Origin: Ruoffia tabacinasalis
GTDB lineage: Bacteria > Bacillota > Bacilli > Lactobacillales > Aerococcaceae
Assembly: GCF_005864045.1 (NCBI RefSeq)
Contig: NZ_VBSP01000018.1
Span: 1 to 46,412, forward strand
Direction: 5' to 3'
Length of the DNA: 46,412 bases
In this document: positions 1 to 6,964 of the stretch, piece by piece
Layout: every line of letters starts with the position of its first letter
How positions within the stretch are numbered: position 1 is the first letter of the stretch
The notes under the pieces: model-generated
The model's input: the letters and a program-made list of their open reading frames with translations, nothing else
Databases searched by the model: none
What the model was told of the DNA's origin: nothing
Position numbers and translations under genes: made by a program

Positions 1-120
1 GGTAAGATGTGTGTATGGATTCATAGCTTTCTCCTTCTAATAGTTGGTTGGTACATCTATTTTATAGGAAAACTATGGATCTTTTTTTATTTTATTATTG
101 TTGTTGCACTTAAATTGTAA
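1..120 (+). CDS. C-terminal end of an unidentified membrane-protein-like reading frame (partial)
   Basis: An open frame runs from the window edge to a TAA at 118-120 and encodes about 39 very hydrophobic residues (WIHSFLLLIVGWYIYF and IFFYFIIVVALKL). This would fit one or two C-terminal membrane segments of a protein that begins outside the window. The base composition is T-rich, so a chance open frame is possible. No family is recognised. Confidence 0.25.
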   Translation, partial: GKMCVWIHSFLLLIVGWYIYFIGKLWIFFYFIIVVALKL

Positions 121-168
121 ATTCGTCACACAAAATAAAGAGAGTCACAGCACCATGCCTCATTGAGG

Positions 169-211
169 TGACCCCCGAAAGTTAGAGTTAAAAATCTAAC
201 TTTGGGGGTCA
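169..211. repeat. Perfect-arm palindrome resembling IS3-family (IS150-type) ends
   Basis: The left arm TGACCCCCGAAAGTTAGA (169-186) pairs with TCTAACTTTGGGGGTCA (195-211) across an 8-nt loop, with one bulged base. Termini of the type TGACCCCCAAAAGTTAGA are common in IS150-group IS3 elements. Two such ends face to face with no transposase between them suggest a collapsed IS or a derived mini-element. No U-tract follows on either strand, so it is not a typical terminator. The IS assignment is from memory of the end sequences. Confidence 0.45.
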
Positions 212-243
212 CATCATTTAAGGGGGTTCATTTGGTTTAATTT

Positions 244-273
244 TTACCTGTTATCTATTAAATAAACAGGTAA
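244..273. repeat. 9-bp inverted repeat downstream of the small membrane gene
   Basis: Arms TTACCTGTT (244-252) and AACAGGTAA (265-273) are perfectly complementary with a 12-nt loop. The repeat lies just after the stop of the minus-strand gene at 280-453 and may end its transcript. The usual T-run after the stem is missing on both strands, so a terminator role is uncertain. Confidence 0.35.
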
Positions 274-279
274 CAAAAA

Positions 280-453
280 CTAGCTATCTTTTTTATTTTT
301 GTTCTCTAAATATTTACTAACGATGAAAGAAGATGATGTCATGGCTATGACAACCCACCATTTAAATTCTTTATTAGCTAGCAGTGTTAATACATACACC
401 ATCGTTAAAGTTAATAAGTTATAACCTACTAATTTTATTAAGTCTTTGCTCAT
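280..453 (-). CDS. 57-aa small membrane protein, translationally coupled to the secreted protein gene
   Basis: The frame starts MSKDLIKLVGYNLL, ends YLENKNKKDS and stops with TAG at 280-282. It has two hydrophobic stretches (about residues 8-26, and residues 32-45 starting WWVVIAM) separated by a short NKEFK turn, then a charged tail, as expected for a two-pass membrane hairpin. Its ATG overlaps the stop codon of the upstream secreted-protein gene by one base (TAATG), a classic translational coupling arrangement. No family is recognised. A small membrane protein coupled to a secreted peptide precursor could be an immunity or export partner, but that is inference from layout only. Confidence 0.6.
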   Translation of the reverse strand: MSKDLIKLVGYNLLTLTMVYVLTLLANKEFKWWVVIAMTSSSFIVSKYLENKNKKDS

Positions 454-1049
454 TAAAAATTAATCCTTCCATTGTTAGGAACAGCATCGTTTTCGTCCCA
501 TAATTGAGCTAAATAGGTACCTGGTGATAGTAAATTCATTGCAAATTCTAATACAACATCATTCACAACCCAGCTTCCTAAATATTTTGCAATTGCTGAA
601 CGTATGGCACTTTTTGCTGCGTGTTTGCCTTTTACTTTTATTAAATTGGCTAGGGTAGCTGTACTTCCTCCTAGAGCTAATGCAATATCAGTATCTAGGG
701 CCGCTCCCATTTGATCTACAGTTATACCTTGCCATGATGATCTAGTTTGAGCCTGAGACGATGTATATTCTGTTTGTAACGAGTAATCACCTTGAAGTTG
801 TTTGTATATTACTTCTATAATCCACTCTTTAGAAACACTAGGGTGTAATGCTTGAATTTCATTAGCAAGGGAGTTGATTTCTACCTCTGTTAATGAAAGA
901 GATGTAGGCTCTACAATTTCAACTTCAGTGTATTCTTGTGTTTGTTGTTCATTTTCAGTAGCGTAAACAGTTGTAATATTAGGAAATATAGAAGCACCTA
1001 GAAGCATTATAGCGAAAGATAACGAAACGATTTTAAGTTTTTGATTCAT
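453..1049 (-). CDS. Secreted 198-aa protein with Ala/Gly-rich amphipathic C-terminal region
   Basis: A type I signal peptide (MNQKLKIVSLSFAIMLLGAS, cleavage probably near residue 31 after VYA) is followed by an acidic, Gln/Glu/Thr-rich segment. A helical region follows (about 55-95, SLANEIQALHPSVSKEWI), then a C-terminal block (about 105-198) rich in Ala, Gly and Lys with the pieces ALALGGSTATLANLIK and GKHAAKSAIRSAIAKYLG, ending in PNNGRINF. There are no cysteines and no LPXTG or lipobox, so the product should be released. An RBS (GGGAG) precedes the ATG. The layout resembles a secreted bacteriocin-like precursor with a downstream membrane partner, but no known family is identified and the function is open. 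Confidence 0.7.
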   Translation of the reverse strand: MNQKLKIVSLSFAIMLLGASIFPNITTVYATENEQQTQEYTEVEIVEPTSLSLTEVEINSLANEIQALHPSVSKEWIIEVIYKQLQGDYSLQTEYTSSQAQTRSSWQGITVDQMGAALDTDIALALGGSTATLANLIKVKGKHAAKSAIRSAIAKYLGSWVVNDVVLEFAMNLLSPGTYLAQLWDENDAVPNNGRINF

Positions 1050-1211
1050 AATTTCTCCCTTTTTTTAATGTTTATTTGTTTACTGTACAATGTGTTTGAA
1101 TAATATAATCGATTTAGCCCCAACTTTTCTGTTTAAAAAACGTTCCCCCCCTACAATTGTATCTTAAAAAAATTTATCTTGTTGTCAAATGTCATTAAGA
1201 TCGCTTTATAG

Positions 1212-1632
1212 TTAATAAGTTATTAGGTTGTAAACAAAGTGTAAAATTATTTTGTGTAACCCTTTTATCGAATCTACTCTACTAATATCGGTAGATATAA
1301 CAGCATCATAGCAATCTATAGTTTGAAATAAAGCAGTCTTTTCATCTAAACCAATTGCCTTTGGCCCTCCCCCTCTACAAATTAAGAAAGCAATTTCTTC
1401 AAGACTGGTTTCATCAATAGCTGAAATATTTTTTCCTTCTAGTAGATCTTTAAGTGAAAATCTCTCCAGTCGAATCCTTTGTCTCATATAAGCTCATTGG
1501 TTGCATTAACAGCCTAGATATTCTTTCCGTCCCTGTGTGCATAGATTCATCAAATTCATTAGGCACCGCTGAACCTGTTAATATAAATTGATCAAATTCA
1601 TCCCGATTATCCACTTCATAACGGCTTTTTTG
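1212..1632 (-). pseudogene. Remnant of an AAA_14/DUF4143-type ATPase
   Basis: Reading the minus strand from about 1632, one frame gives VDNRDEFDQFILTGSAVP and then RISRLLMQPMSLYETKDSTG. The match then jumps to another frame, which continues SLKDLLEGKNISAIDETSLE and FLICRGGGPKAI to TDISRVDSIKG. These are consecutive blocks of the large AAA family with a C-terminal DUF4143 domain. The N-terminal Walker A part is missing, the middle carries a frameshift near 1480, and the C-terminal domain is replaced by unrelated sequence ending at 1212. It is clearly non-functional and fits the decayed accessory character of this end of the window. Confidence 0.75.
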
Positions 1633-1837
1633 TCATTAAATTGTATCAAGTTGCCAGTTATCATTTTTCCACCTTATCACACCAATCGACCTGTTTCCCC
1701 AGACGTACCCCTATTTTTCTCTGGAAAATCAACTTCCAGGTCAAAATGTCCACTTCCCTAGCAAAAAACGAGGCCCTTAAACATCCATCAAACGTCCAGA
1801 AACCCGTCCATATACGATTTATCCTTTCATTTTTTCA

Positions 1838-1860
1838 ATCAATACTACACACTCAACATG
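1838..1860. repeat. rlmD 3'-end direct repeat, copy A (attachment-site-like)
   Basis: These 23 bases are identical to 6984-7006, the 3' end of the rlmD gene (core ATACTACACACTCAACATG on the plus strand, encoding HVECVVLI on the minus strand). The minus-strand frame continues IEKMKG and stops, so this copy would restore a natural rlmD C-terminus (compare MEKVKD in the intact gene). It is the outermost of three copies in the same orientation. Confidence 0.7.
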
Positions 1861-1920
1861 TGTTAAGAGGAAGTCATAGCTGTCAAAGGTCAATTTCCAT
1901 TTTCCTTTTTTACTTAATTC

Positions 1921-2001
1921 TCTTTGAGGGAACATATCCATTGTGGACTTGCGTATGTGGGAAGATATCCAAGATCGAACCTTGTATGCAGGAACATATC
2001 C
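1921..2001 (-). repeat. Three iterated copies of the rlmD D-x-F-P-H-T coding segment
   Basis: On the minus strand, three related segments read GATATGTTCCTGCATACAAG (about 1983-2001), GATATCTTCCCACATACGCA (about 1951-1970) and GATATGTTCCCTCAAAGAGA (about 1921-1938). Each corresponds to the D-x-F-P-H-T codons that immediately precede HVECVV in rlmD. They are about 30 bp apart and diverged. They sit just upstream of copy A and look like footprints of earlier integrations or part of an extended attachment region. Confidence 0.5.
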
Positions 2002-2051
2002 AGATAGGATTGTACTTATGAGAATAGTTTGCCAAGTAACTGAACTTAGTT

Positions 2052-2570
2052 TCATAGTGCTATCTTTTTCCATTTTCTTATCTTGGTTCTAAAAGTCCCA
2101 AAAGGAGCAACAGTATTAACGTGAATAAATTTATATACTTCCCATACTGCTGTTTTTGTAGCTTCATCAGCCCACTTTCTCATATGAGGTAAAAATAATT
2201 CTTCATCACTTAGTACATCAATCATTTTATTGATTGAAATAACATTTCTGTTTAGCCTATCCTTTAACTCCTCTAAGGATAAATTTGCATAGGTATCTGA
2301 AAACCACTGATATAATTCACCAAGCTGATTCCACCTAAACATATCTGATGGTGTCTTTACTGTTAAGCCATTTTTCTCATCGGCTTCCCATTGCAGGAGC
2401 AATGTTGTCCAGCCAACTTGATAAGCAAGGTTTTCAGATGGTGTTCTGTCAACTTCGTCAACGCTTTTGTCTTTCAGTGATTCTGGGATATTATTAAATT
2501 CAGAAATATACTTTTCAAAACTTTTATTTATCTCAAATTTTAGCTCTTCTTTATCTTTATATGTTCTCAT
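2052..2570 (-). CDS. ClbS/DfsB family four-helix bundle protein
   Basis: This 172-aa protein has the layout of the DUF1706 family. It opens MRTYKDKEELKFEINKSFEK, has the central motif RTPSENLAYQVGWTTLLLQWE with the family's conserved helix, and ends with HVNTVAPFGTFRTKIRKWKK. Family members belong to the DinB-like four-helix superfamily; ClbS protects cells from colibactin, while DfsB-like members are uncharacterised. The length is complete for the family. A strong RBS (AGGAGGT) precedes the ATG. It sits alone between two rlmD-end repeats and is probably cargo of a small mobile element. The specific substrate cannot be inferred. Confidence 0.88.
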   Translation of the reverse strand: MRTYKDKEELKFEINKSFEKYISEFNNIPESLKDKSVDEVDRTPSENLAYQVGWTTLLLQWEADEKNGLTVKTPSDMFRWNQLGELYQWFSDTYANLSLEELKDRLNRNVISINKMIDVLSDEELFLPHMRKWADEATKTAVWEVYKFIHVNTVAPFGTFRTKIRKWKKIAL

Positions 2571-2782
2571 AATACCTCCTGTTATTAATACAAGGTCTAA
2601 TTGATAATAATCTTTCTAGAAAAATAGAATAATTACGATGGTAAACCTCTTGAACCTCTATGGCTCAAATTTGTAACATAAATGAAATCGGGGAATTAAT
2701 CCACTGATGGCTTTCGTATTCAACTTAACATCCCCTTACTCTTATTAATCTGTTTCCACAGTCAAACTCACTTTAAAATAAT

Positions 2783-2821
2783 AAAAAGGAGTAACTTAAT
2801 CTAAAAATCAAGTTTACTCCT
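2783..2821 (-). terminator. Rho-independent terminator downstream of the ABC operon
   Basis: On the minus strand AGGAGTAAACTT (2810-2821) pairs with AAGTTACTCCT (2787-2797) across a 12-nt loop and is followed by TTTTTATTATTTT. The rest of 2571-2894 is AT-rich and shows no gene. Confidence 0.7.
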
Positions 2822-2897
2822 CATAATATTAGCATACCAATTTGCTGTTTTCATTAACAACCTTATTGTATCAAACTTTTAGTCAATTGCTTTTTCA

Positions 2898-2920
2898 ATC
2901 AATACTACACACTCCACATG
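2898..2920. repeat. rlmD 3'-end direct repeat, copy B
   Basis: It matches 6984-7006 at 22 of 23 positions (C instead of A at 2915). The minus-strand frame CGVCSID or, shifted, HVECVVLIEKAID would again give an rlmD-like tail. It forms the far boundary of the element that carries the serine recombinase. Confidence 0.7.
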
Positions 2921-2980
2921 TTTTGAGAGGTATAGATAGCTGTAAAAAATAAATTGCATGAATATTTCCATGTGAAATTC

Positions 2981-3031
2981 TCTTTGTGGGAAGATATCCA
3001 ATATTGGCTCTCGTATGGGGGAACATATCAA
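2981..3031 (-). repeat. Two iterated copies of the D-x-F-P-H-T segment near copy B
   Basis: On the minus strand GATATGTTCCCCCATACGAG (about 3010-3029) and GATATCTTCCCACAAAGAGA (about 2980-2999) repeat with about 30-bp spacing. They match the three segments at 1921-2001 and the rlmD codons before HVECVV. Their order and spacing relative to copy B mirror those near copy A. Confidence 0.5.
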
Positions 3032-3115
3032 TCAGTTTTACATGTTTTGCAGATGTAACCAAAAAGCCAATTAATATTAATCGTTTTACTGTTATATTCA
3101 TTTTTCTTACAAAAA

Positions 3116-3715
3116 TTAAGCTTTATCCTTTTTAATATTCATAGAAATCATTAAAGACATCACATTTAGTATAACAACAAATGCAAGTAAAATAACGGGA
3201 GATAAGTTAAATATTTTAAGTATAATTCTACTATCAACTTTCTGCAGAATTGGTCCGCTTGCACCAACAAGCGCCATTGTAATAATAAAAACAAACCTAC
3301 CTTTTTCACTACCAAATTTAAAGAGAATGGGAGTATTTATTGCTATAAAGATAAGACCTCCCATAACGGCAAATAGTAGAACTTTTATATCATCATCTAT
3401 CGCCACAATGCCATTATTTTTTCCAATAATTTGACCAATAAATACAAGCAGAGCTGCACCAAACATACAAAGATAACCCAGCAAATATTTACTAAAAATA
3501 AGATCAAATTTCGAGTAAGGCATCATGGCGGCAAGTTCATTCCACTCAGAACGTTCATCATAAGCAATCGCTGTCATTGGTAACACCGCTCCTAGTAAAA
3601 TTGAGAAAGTAGACATCGCCTCTCCTGTTGTCAGCGCAATAACTGGAATAATAATAAGAAATATTTTAAGCTGTTTTGTGATAACATAAAAATCTTTTAA
3701 TAGTAAGCTTTTCAT
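3116..3715 (-). CDS. ABC-2 type transporter permease
   Basis: This 199-aa integral membrane protein begins MKSLLLKDFYVITKQLKIF, the usual N-terminal amphipathic start of ABC-2 permeases. It has about six hydrophobic segments and the family-typical central patch AYDERSEWNELAAMMPYS, then a basic end (NIKKDKA). It is the membrane half of an exporter whose ATPase gene lies immediately upstream with no gap (stop and start adjoin at 3715/3716). The GntR-ATPase-permease order matches the YtrA-like antibiotic-responsive operons of Firmicutes, so export of a lipophilic or peptide compound is likely. The substrate is unknown. A terminator follows at 2783-2821. Confidence 0.85.
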   Translation of the reverse strand: MKSLLLKDFYVITKQLKIFLIIIPVIALTTGEAMSTFSILLGAVLPMTAIAYDERSEWNELAAMMPYSKFDLIFSKYLLGYLCMFGAALLVFIGQIIGKNNGIVAIDDDIKVLLFAVMGGLIFIAINTPILFKFGSEKGRFVFIITMALVGASGPILQKVDSRIILKIFNLSPVILLAFVVILNVMSLMISMNIKKDKA

Positions 3716-4561
3716 TTAGACACCTTCCTTTACCATCAATAAAATAATATCTTCAAGTCTGGTATTTTCTACCCTAAAGGCTGCGTTAATTTTATCTTTT
3801 TGTACAAGTACTTCGTAGCCGAAACTTGTTCTATTTTTTCGAACAATGGAATCCTTTGGTAATGTTTCCAACTGATTTTTCGTCAGTTTTATGACTGCAT
3901 ATTTTTCTAATAACAAATCTTTTTCTTCAACTAAAAGAAGCTCACCTTTATGAATAAAGCAGATATAATCACAAATTTTTTCAAGGTCACTGATAATATG
4001 CGATGAAAGTAAAATTGAATGATTCTCGTCCCTTGTAAAGTCATTAAACACATCGAGAATTTCATCTCTCACCATAGGATCGAGTCCACTGGTTGCCTCA
4101 TCTAAAATAAGTAGTTTTGGATTATGGGATAGTGCAACTGCGATAGACAATTTCATTTTCATTCCTCTTGAAAAGTCTTTAAATATTTTAGTGAGAGGTA
4201 AAGATAACTTTTTTATGTATTCAAAATAAGAATCCTCGTTCCAATTTTTATAGATAAGTTTCATTATGTTATTAATGTTTTCAGCATTTAATACTTCTGG
4301 AAAATACGCCTCATCAAGTACAACCCCGATATCTTGCTTAAGATTTGTAAATTCCTTAGATAAATTAGACACCCCTAAAACTGAAACTTCACCGTTATCT
4401 GCTTTTAAGGTGTTCATAATAAGTTTTATAGCCGTGCTTTTTCCTGCGCCATTTTCACCAACTAGCCCCATAATCGTTCCTGAAGGTACATTAAAACTAA
4501 GATCTTTAAGTGTGAAATCACCAAAAGATTTTGTAAGATTCTTCACTTCAATACTGTTCAT
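3716..4561 (-). CDS. ABC transporter ATP-binding protein
   Basis: This 281-aa nucleotide-binding protein has Walker A GENGAGKST (about residues 36-44), a degenerate signature FSRGMKMKL and Walker B LLILDEATSGLDP. The H-loop histidine lies in LLSSHIISDLEKICD. The FSRG signature and the C-terminal extension of about 70 residues are typical of YtrB/EcsA-like exporters that partner ABC-2 permeases. It couples ATP hydrolysis to the permease encoded directly downstream. The ATG lies two bases after the GntR stop, so the three genes form one transcript. Confidence 0.93.
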   Translation of the reverse strand: MNSIEVKNLTKSFGDFTLKDLSFNVPSGTIMGLVGENGAGKSTAIKLIMNTLKADNGEVSVLGVSNLSKEFTNLKQDIGVVLDEAYFPEVLNAENINNIMKLIYKNWNEDSYFEYIKKLSLPLTKIFKDFSRGMKMKLSIAVALSHNPKLLILDEATSGLDPMVRDEILDVFNDFTRDENHSILLSSHIISDLEKICDYICFIHKGELLLVEEKDLLLEKYAVIKLTKNQLETLPKDSIVRKNRTSFGYEVLVQKDKINAAFRVENTRLEDIILLMVKEGV

Positions 4562-4563
4562 AT

Positions 4564-4938
4564 TTATTCCTCCTCTGAAATGATTTTGAACATTTCAATA
4601 ATATCGTCTACTGTTAATTTACACGCTGGAGCAATCTTTAAAATTATTCTGAAGTGCTCCTCAATTTCTTTTAAATGGGCTTCCCTCAATATTTCTGTAT
4701 TTTTTTCTGCAACAAAAGAGCCTTTACCTATTGCTGAATAAATATATCCGTCTTTTTCAAGTTCATCATAAGCTCTTTTGGTTGTTATCACACTAATTCT
4801 TAAATCTTTTGCAAGATTACGAATAGACGGGAGTAAATCCCCTTCTTTAAGCTCAGATGAAATAATTGCAGACTTTATTTGACGATATATTTGCTCATAA
4901 ATCGGCTCATTATTTGCGTTGCTAATAATGATATTCAT
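4564..4938 (-). CDS. GntR family transcriptional regulator (YtrA subfamily)
   Basis: This 124-aa protein has an N-terminal winged helix (PIYEQIYRQIKSAIISSELK, GDLLPSIRNLAKDLRISVIT, with VITTKRAYDELEKDGYI as recognition helix and wing). A short C-terminal helical region of about 45 residues follows instead of a large effector domain, as in the YtrA subfamily. It is the first gene of the exporter operon and very likely autoregulates it, because an inverted repeat overlaps the operon's -10 box. Its position inside the putative rlmD-associated element makes it cargo regulation. Confidence 0.92.
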   Translation of the reverse strand: MNIIISNANNEPIYEQIYRQIKSAIISSELKEGDLLPSIRNLAKDLRISVITTKRAYDELEKDGYIYSAIGKGSFVAEKNTEILREAHLKEIEEHFRIILKIAPACKLTVDDIIEMFKIISEEE

Positions 4939-4955
4939 CTTCTACCTCCAATGTA

Positions 4956-4987
4956 AGTGTATATATTGAACATAAACATTATATACT
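4956..4987 (-). promoter_or_regulatory. Probable GntR/YtrA operator
   Basis: Arm AGTGTATATA (4956-4965) is inverted to TATATACT (4980-4987), which matches the AGTNTA-type half sites of YtrA-like repressors. The right arm covers the -10 box, so binding would block the promoter. Confidence 0.55.
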
Positions 4988-5006
4988 CAACGAACAGTTG
5001 TGTCAA
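4978..5006 (-). promoter_or_regulatory. Consensus sigma-70/sigma-A promoter of the GntR-ABC operon
   Basis: The minus strand carries TTGACA (5001-5006) and TATAAT (4978-4983) with a 17-bp spacer, a perfect consensus promoter pointing into the GntR gene. Such a strong promoter is consistent with a repressed operon. Confidence 0.8.
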
Positions 5007-5135
5007 GATATAAAGTAAGGCGGACTATATTTTAATCCAGCCTAAAGGTATACAAACCAATCTTTCTGGAAATTCTTATTGGTTGACAATTACGAAGGTA
5101 CTCAGAACATTTTTTTCTTGAACAAGCACAAATAA

Positions 5136-5166
5136 AACCCACAACTCTACCGCAGAGTCATGGGTT
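5136..5166 (-). terminator. Terminator after the serine recombinase
   Basis: Minus-strand arms AACCCATGACTC (5155-5166) and GAGTTGTGGGTT (5136-5147), with a 7-nt loop, are followed by TTATTTG. It insulates the recombinase from the downstream ABC operon. Confidence 0.7.
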
Positions 5167-5181
5167 ATTTGCTTTGAGTTT

Positions 5182-5595
5182 TCATATTTCCATTTCGATG
5201 CCAGATTTATAGGCTATGACGAAGTGGTCTTCATAGACTGTAACGCTCTGGATTATCTTCCTTACAAGCTTATCATCATATTCTAAGGTGCGGAATTTGT
5301 TCTTGCGGATAAATTCAATCAGCTCATTGATTCGCTCGTTCTCGCCACTGAGGGAGGCATCTTCTACTAAAAGGATCTGTCGCTTGTCTCTCAGCTCATC
5401 AATCTCATCTGCTAGGTGTTCATAGTCTTGACCCTTGTTCGCCAGCTTGATAAGTTCTTTTTGCTTTTCCTCCAGTAAGTTGTTAATCTCTGAAATTTGG
5501 TATTCTGTCGTTTCACCAATCACAGCATAAATGTTCTCTTCCAGGGTCTTTATCATGTTGTTGCCACCTGCAAGTAGCTTATTAATTGCGGTCAT
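5182..5595 (-). pseudogene. Large serine recombinase, C-terminal part (frame-shifted away)
   Basis: These 137 aa form the coiled-coil and end region of a large serine recombinase. The long heptad-rich helix (EINNLLEEKQKELIKLANKG to INELIEFIRKN) is followed by the typical closing strand block VRKIIQSVTVYEDHFVIAYK. The frame stays open upstream of the ATG as KEDELYGAV, directly behind the stop of the N-terminal part at 5612, which is where the normal protein would continue. A one-base indel in the A-rich stretch around 5610-5625 explains the split. The coiled coil controls synapsis direction in this family, so without it the N-terminal part is probably not a working integrase. Confidence 0.8.
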
Positions 5596-5611
5596 TACAG
5601 CACCATAGAGT

Positions 5612-6706
5612 TCATCTTCTTTTCTTACAAACTTCAGGACCTTGCTCGATTCTAGTCACGCATCGCCAGACAAATTCTTTTCTACCATGAATATTCCAAT
5701 AGGTTCTCCTATAAATATCGCCACAATCTCCACAGAAGGTGATGGCACTTAAAGCGTACTTGCTACTATAAATTCGTTTGTTCTTGCCTTCTCCTGTGTA
5801 GATATTGCTTCTTCGATGAATCTCTTCCTGCACCTGCAAAAATAACTCTTTAGGAATAATCGCTTCATGGCTGTTTTCAACATAATACTGGGGAAGATGA
5901 CCTTCATTCTTAACTCGTTTCTTGGTTAGAAAATCTACAGTAACAGTCTTTTGTAAGAGGGCATCTCCGATGTATTTTTCATTTTGGAGGATTTTTTTAA
6001 CTGATTCCGGTCGCCATCTTGGTTTTCCTGCTGCTGTTAAAATACCATCCTTCTCAAGACCTCGACCAATACCCACTAGACTCTGACCTTCAAGGTATTC
6101 TCGGTAGATGCGTTTGATAATCTCAGCTTCTTCGGAGACAATAATTAAATTTCCATCTTCATCTTTGGTGTAACCCATAAATCGCTTATGGTTGACCTGT
6201 ACCTTTCCTTGTTGGTATCGGTACTGTAGTCCAAGCTTAACGTTTTGTGAAAGGCTTTGGCTTTCCTGCTGTGCCAAAGATGCCATAATAGTCAGCAAAA
6301 CTTCACCCTTGGCATCCATTGTGTTTATGTTCTCCTTTTCAAAGATTATTCGAACTTTTAATTCCTTGAGCAATCTTACTGTCTCTAATGCTTCAATCGT
6401 ATCTCGACCAAAACGACTCACACTCTTTGTGATAACGATAGTTATTTTTTTATTACGACTGCCATAAATGAGACGGTTATACTCTTCCCGCTTTGATTTT
6501 GCTTCGGCTGAGGCTACATCAATATAGATATCAACTAACCGCCAATCCTCAACTAAGGAAACTTTCTGAGTTAAGGCCGAAACTTGATTAGCTAGACTTC
6601 GTAACTGATCTTTTGTATTGGAACTTACTCGACTATAAATAGCCACTTGCTTCTGTTTCGGTTGACGCCTAGCTGGATTATAATACACGTTGTCCTTTAA
6701 ATTCAT
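5612..6706 (-). CDS. Large serine recombinase, N-terminal catalytic and zinc-ribbon part (frameshifted)
   Basis: The catalytic domain opens VAIYSRVSSNTKDQ, with the nucleophile serine in YSRVS (about residue 28 from this start). It contains ITKSVSRFGRD, which holds the conserved active-site arginine region. The recombinase domain follows (about 150-260, RFMGYTKDEDGN to KKILQNEKYIGD), then a zinc ribbon with FCGDCG and later cysteines near VWRCV and EVCKK. The frame stops just after the zinc ribbon, where the coiled coil should continue; that part is found in another frame at 5182-5595. The ATG at 6706 has a GAGGG site; an in-frame GTG at 6718 lacks one. Intact, it would be about 510 aa and act as the integrase of the rlmD element. 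Confidence 0.88.
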   Translation of the reverse strand: MNLKDNVYYNPARRQPKQKQVAIYSRVSSNTKDQLRSLANQVSALTQKVSLVEDWRLVDIYIDVASAEAKSKREEYNRLIYGSRNKKITIVITKSVSRFGRDTIEALETVRLLKELKVRIIFEKENINTMDAKGEVLLTIMASLAQQESQSLSQNVKLGLQYRYQQGKVQVNHKRFMGYTKDEDGNLIIVSEEAEIIKRIYREYLEGQSLVGIGRGLEKDGILTAAGKPRWRPESVKKILQNEKYIGDALLQKTVTVDFLTKKRVKNEGHLPQYYVENSHEAIIPKELFLQVQEEIHRRSNIYTGEGKNKRIYSSKYALSAITFCGDCGDIYRRTYWNIHGRKEFVWRCVTRIEQGPEVCKKRR

Positions 6707-6914
6707 TGGTTCCCTCACTTTCTAGAATGACTTAAATAATCACATTTAACCTACCTATCTATTTAGAATAACCCCATGATAAGTAGGCTACTTAAATTTA
6801 TTTTATTCATTTTTTTATACGAAAAGATGTTGACCAGTTCCCACATACTACCTATCAATTATTGGATATCATTCCCAACCTCAACCGTTTCCAAACCAAT
6901 TATACTAAAAAAAA

Positions 6915-6951
6915 CAGCCCCTTGAATATGGTATGCACATTCAAAAAGCTG
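6915..6951 (-). terminator. Terminator of rlmD
   Basis: The minus-strand stem CAGCTTTTTGAAT (6939-6951) and ATTCAAGGGGCTG (6915-6927) has 13 pairs including G-U, an 11-nt loop and a T8 tract. Confidence 0.8.
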
Positions 6952-6964
6952 ATATAACAACTAT

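Larger units (their letters stand above)
1838..2920. mobile_element. Putative 1.1-kb element remnant between rlmD-end copies A and B
   Basis: The segment is bounded by direct repeats 1838-1860 and 2898-2920 (22 of 23 bases identical, similarity extending over TTTTTCAATC on one side). Its only intact gene encodes a ClbS/DfsB-like protein. No recombinase is left, so mobility would have to be supplied in trans or the element is dead. This is inference from the repeats and gene content. Confidence 0.5.

Noticed and set aside
1641-2021. 126-aa plus-strand open frame
   Set aside because: It is antisense to rlmD-end repeats and the ATPase remnant and has no RBS or protein features.
1819-2073. 84-aa gene ending in HVECVVLIEKMKG
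   Set aside because: It is made of rlmD-end repeat sequence plus junction DNA and is better described as an attachment-site footprint.
2895-3101. 68-aa minus-strand gene
   Set aside because: It also consists of D-x-F-P-H-T segments and the rlmD-end repeat in a shifted frame.
5595-5625. Two independent genes for recombinase and coiled-coil protein
   Set aside because: The downstream frame is open past its ATG into the end of the upstream part and continues its domain order, so one split gene is simpler.
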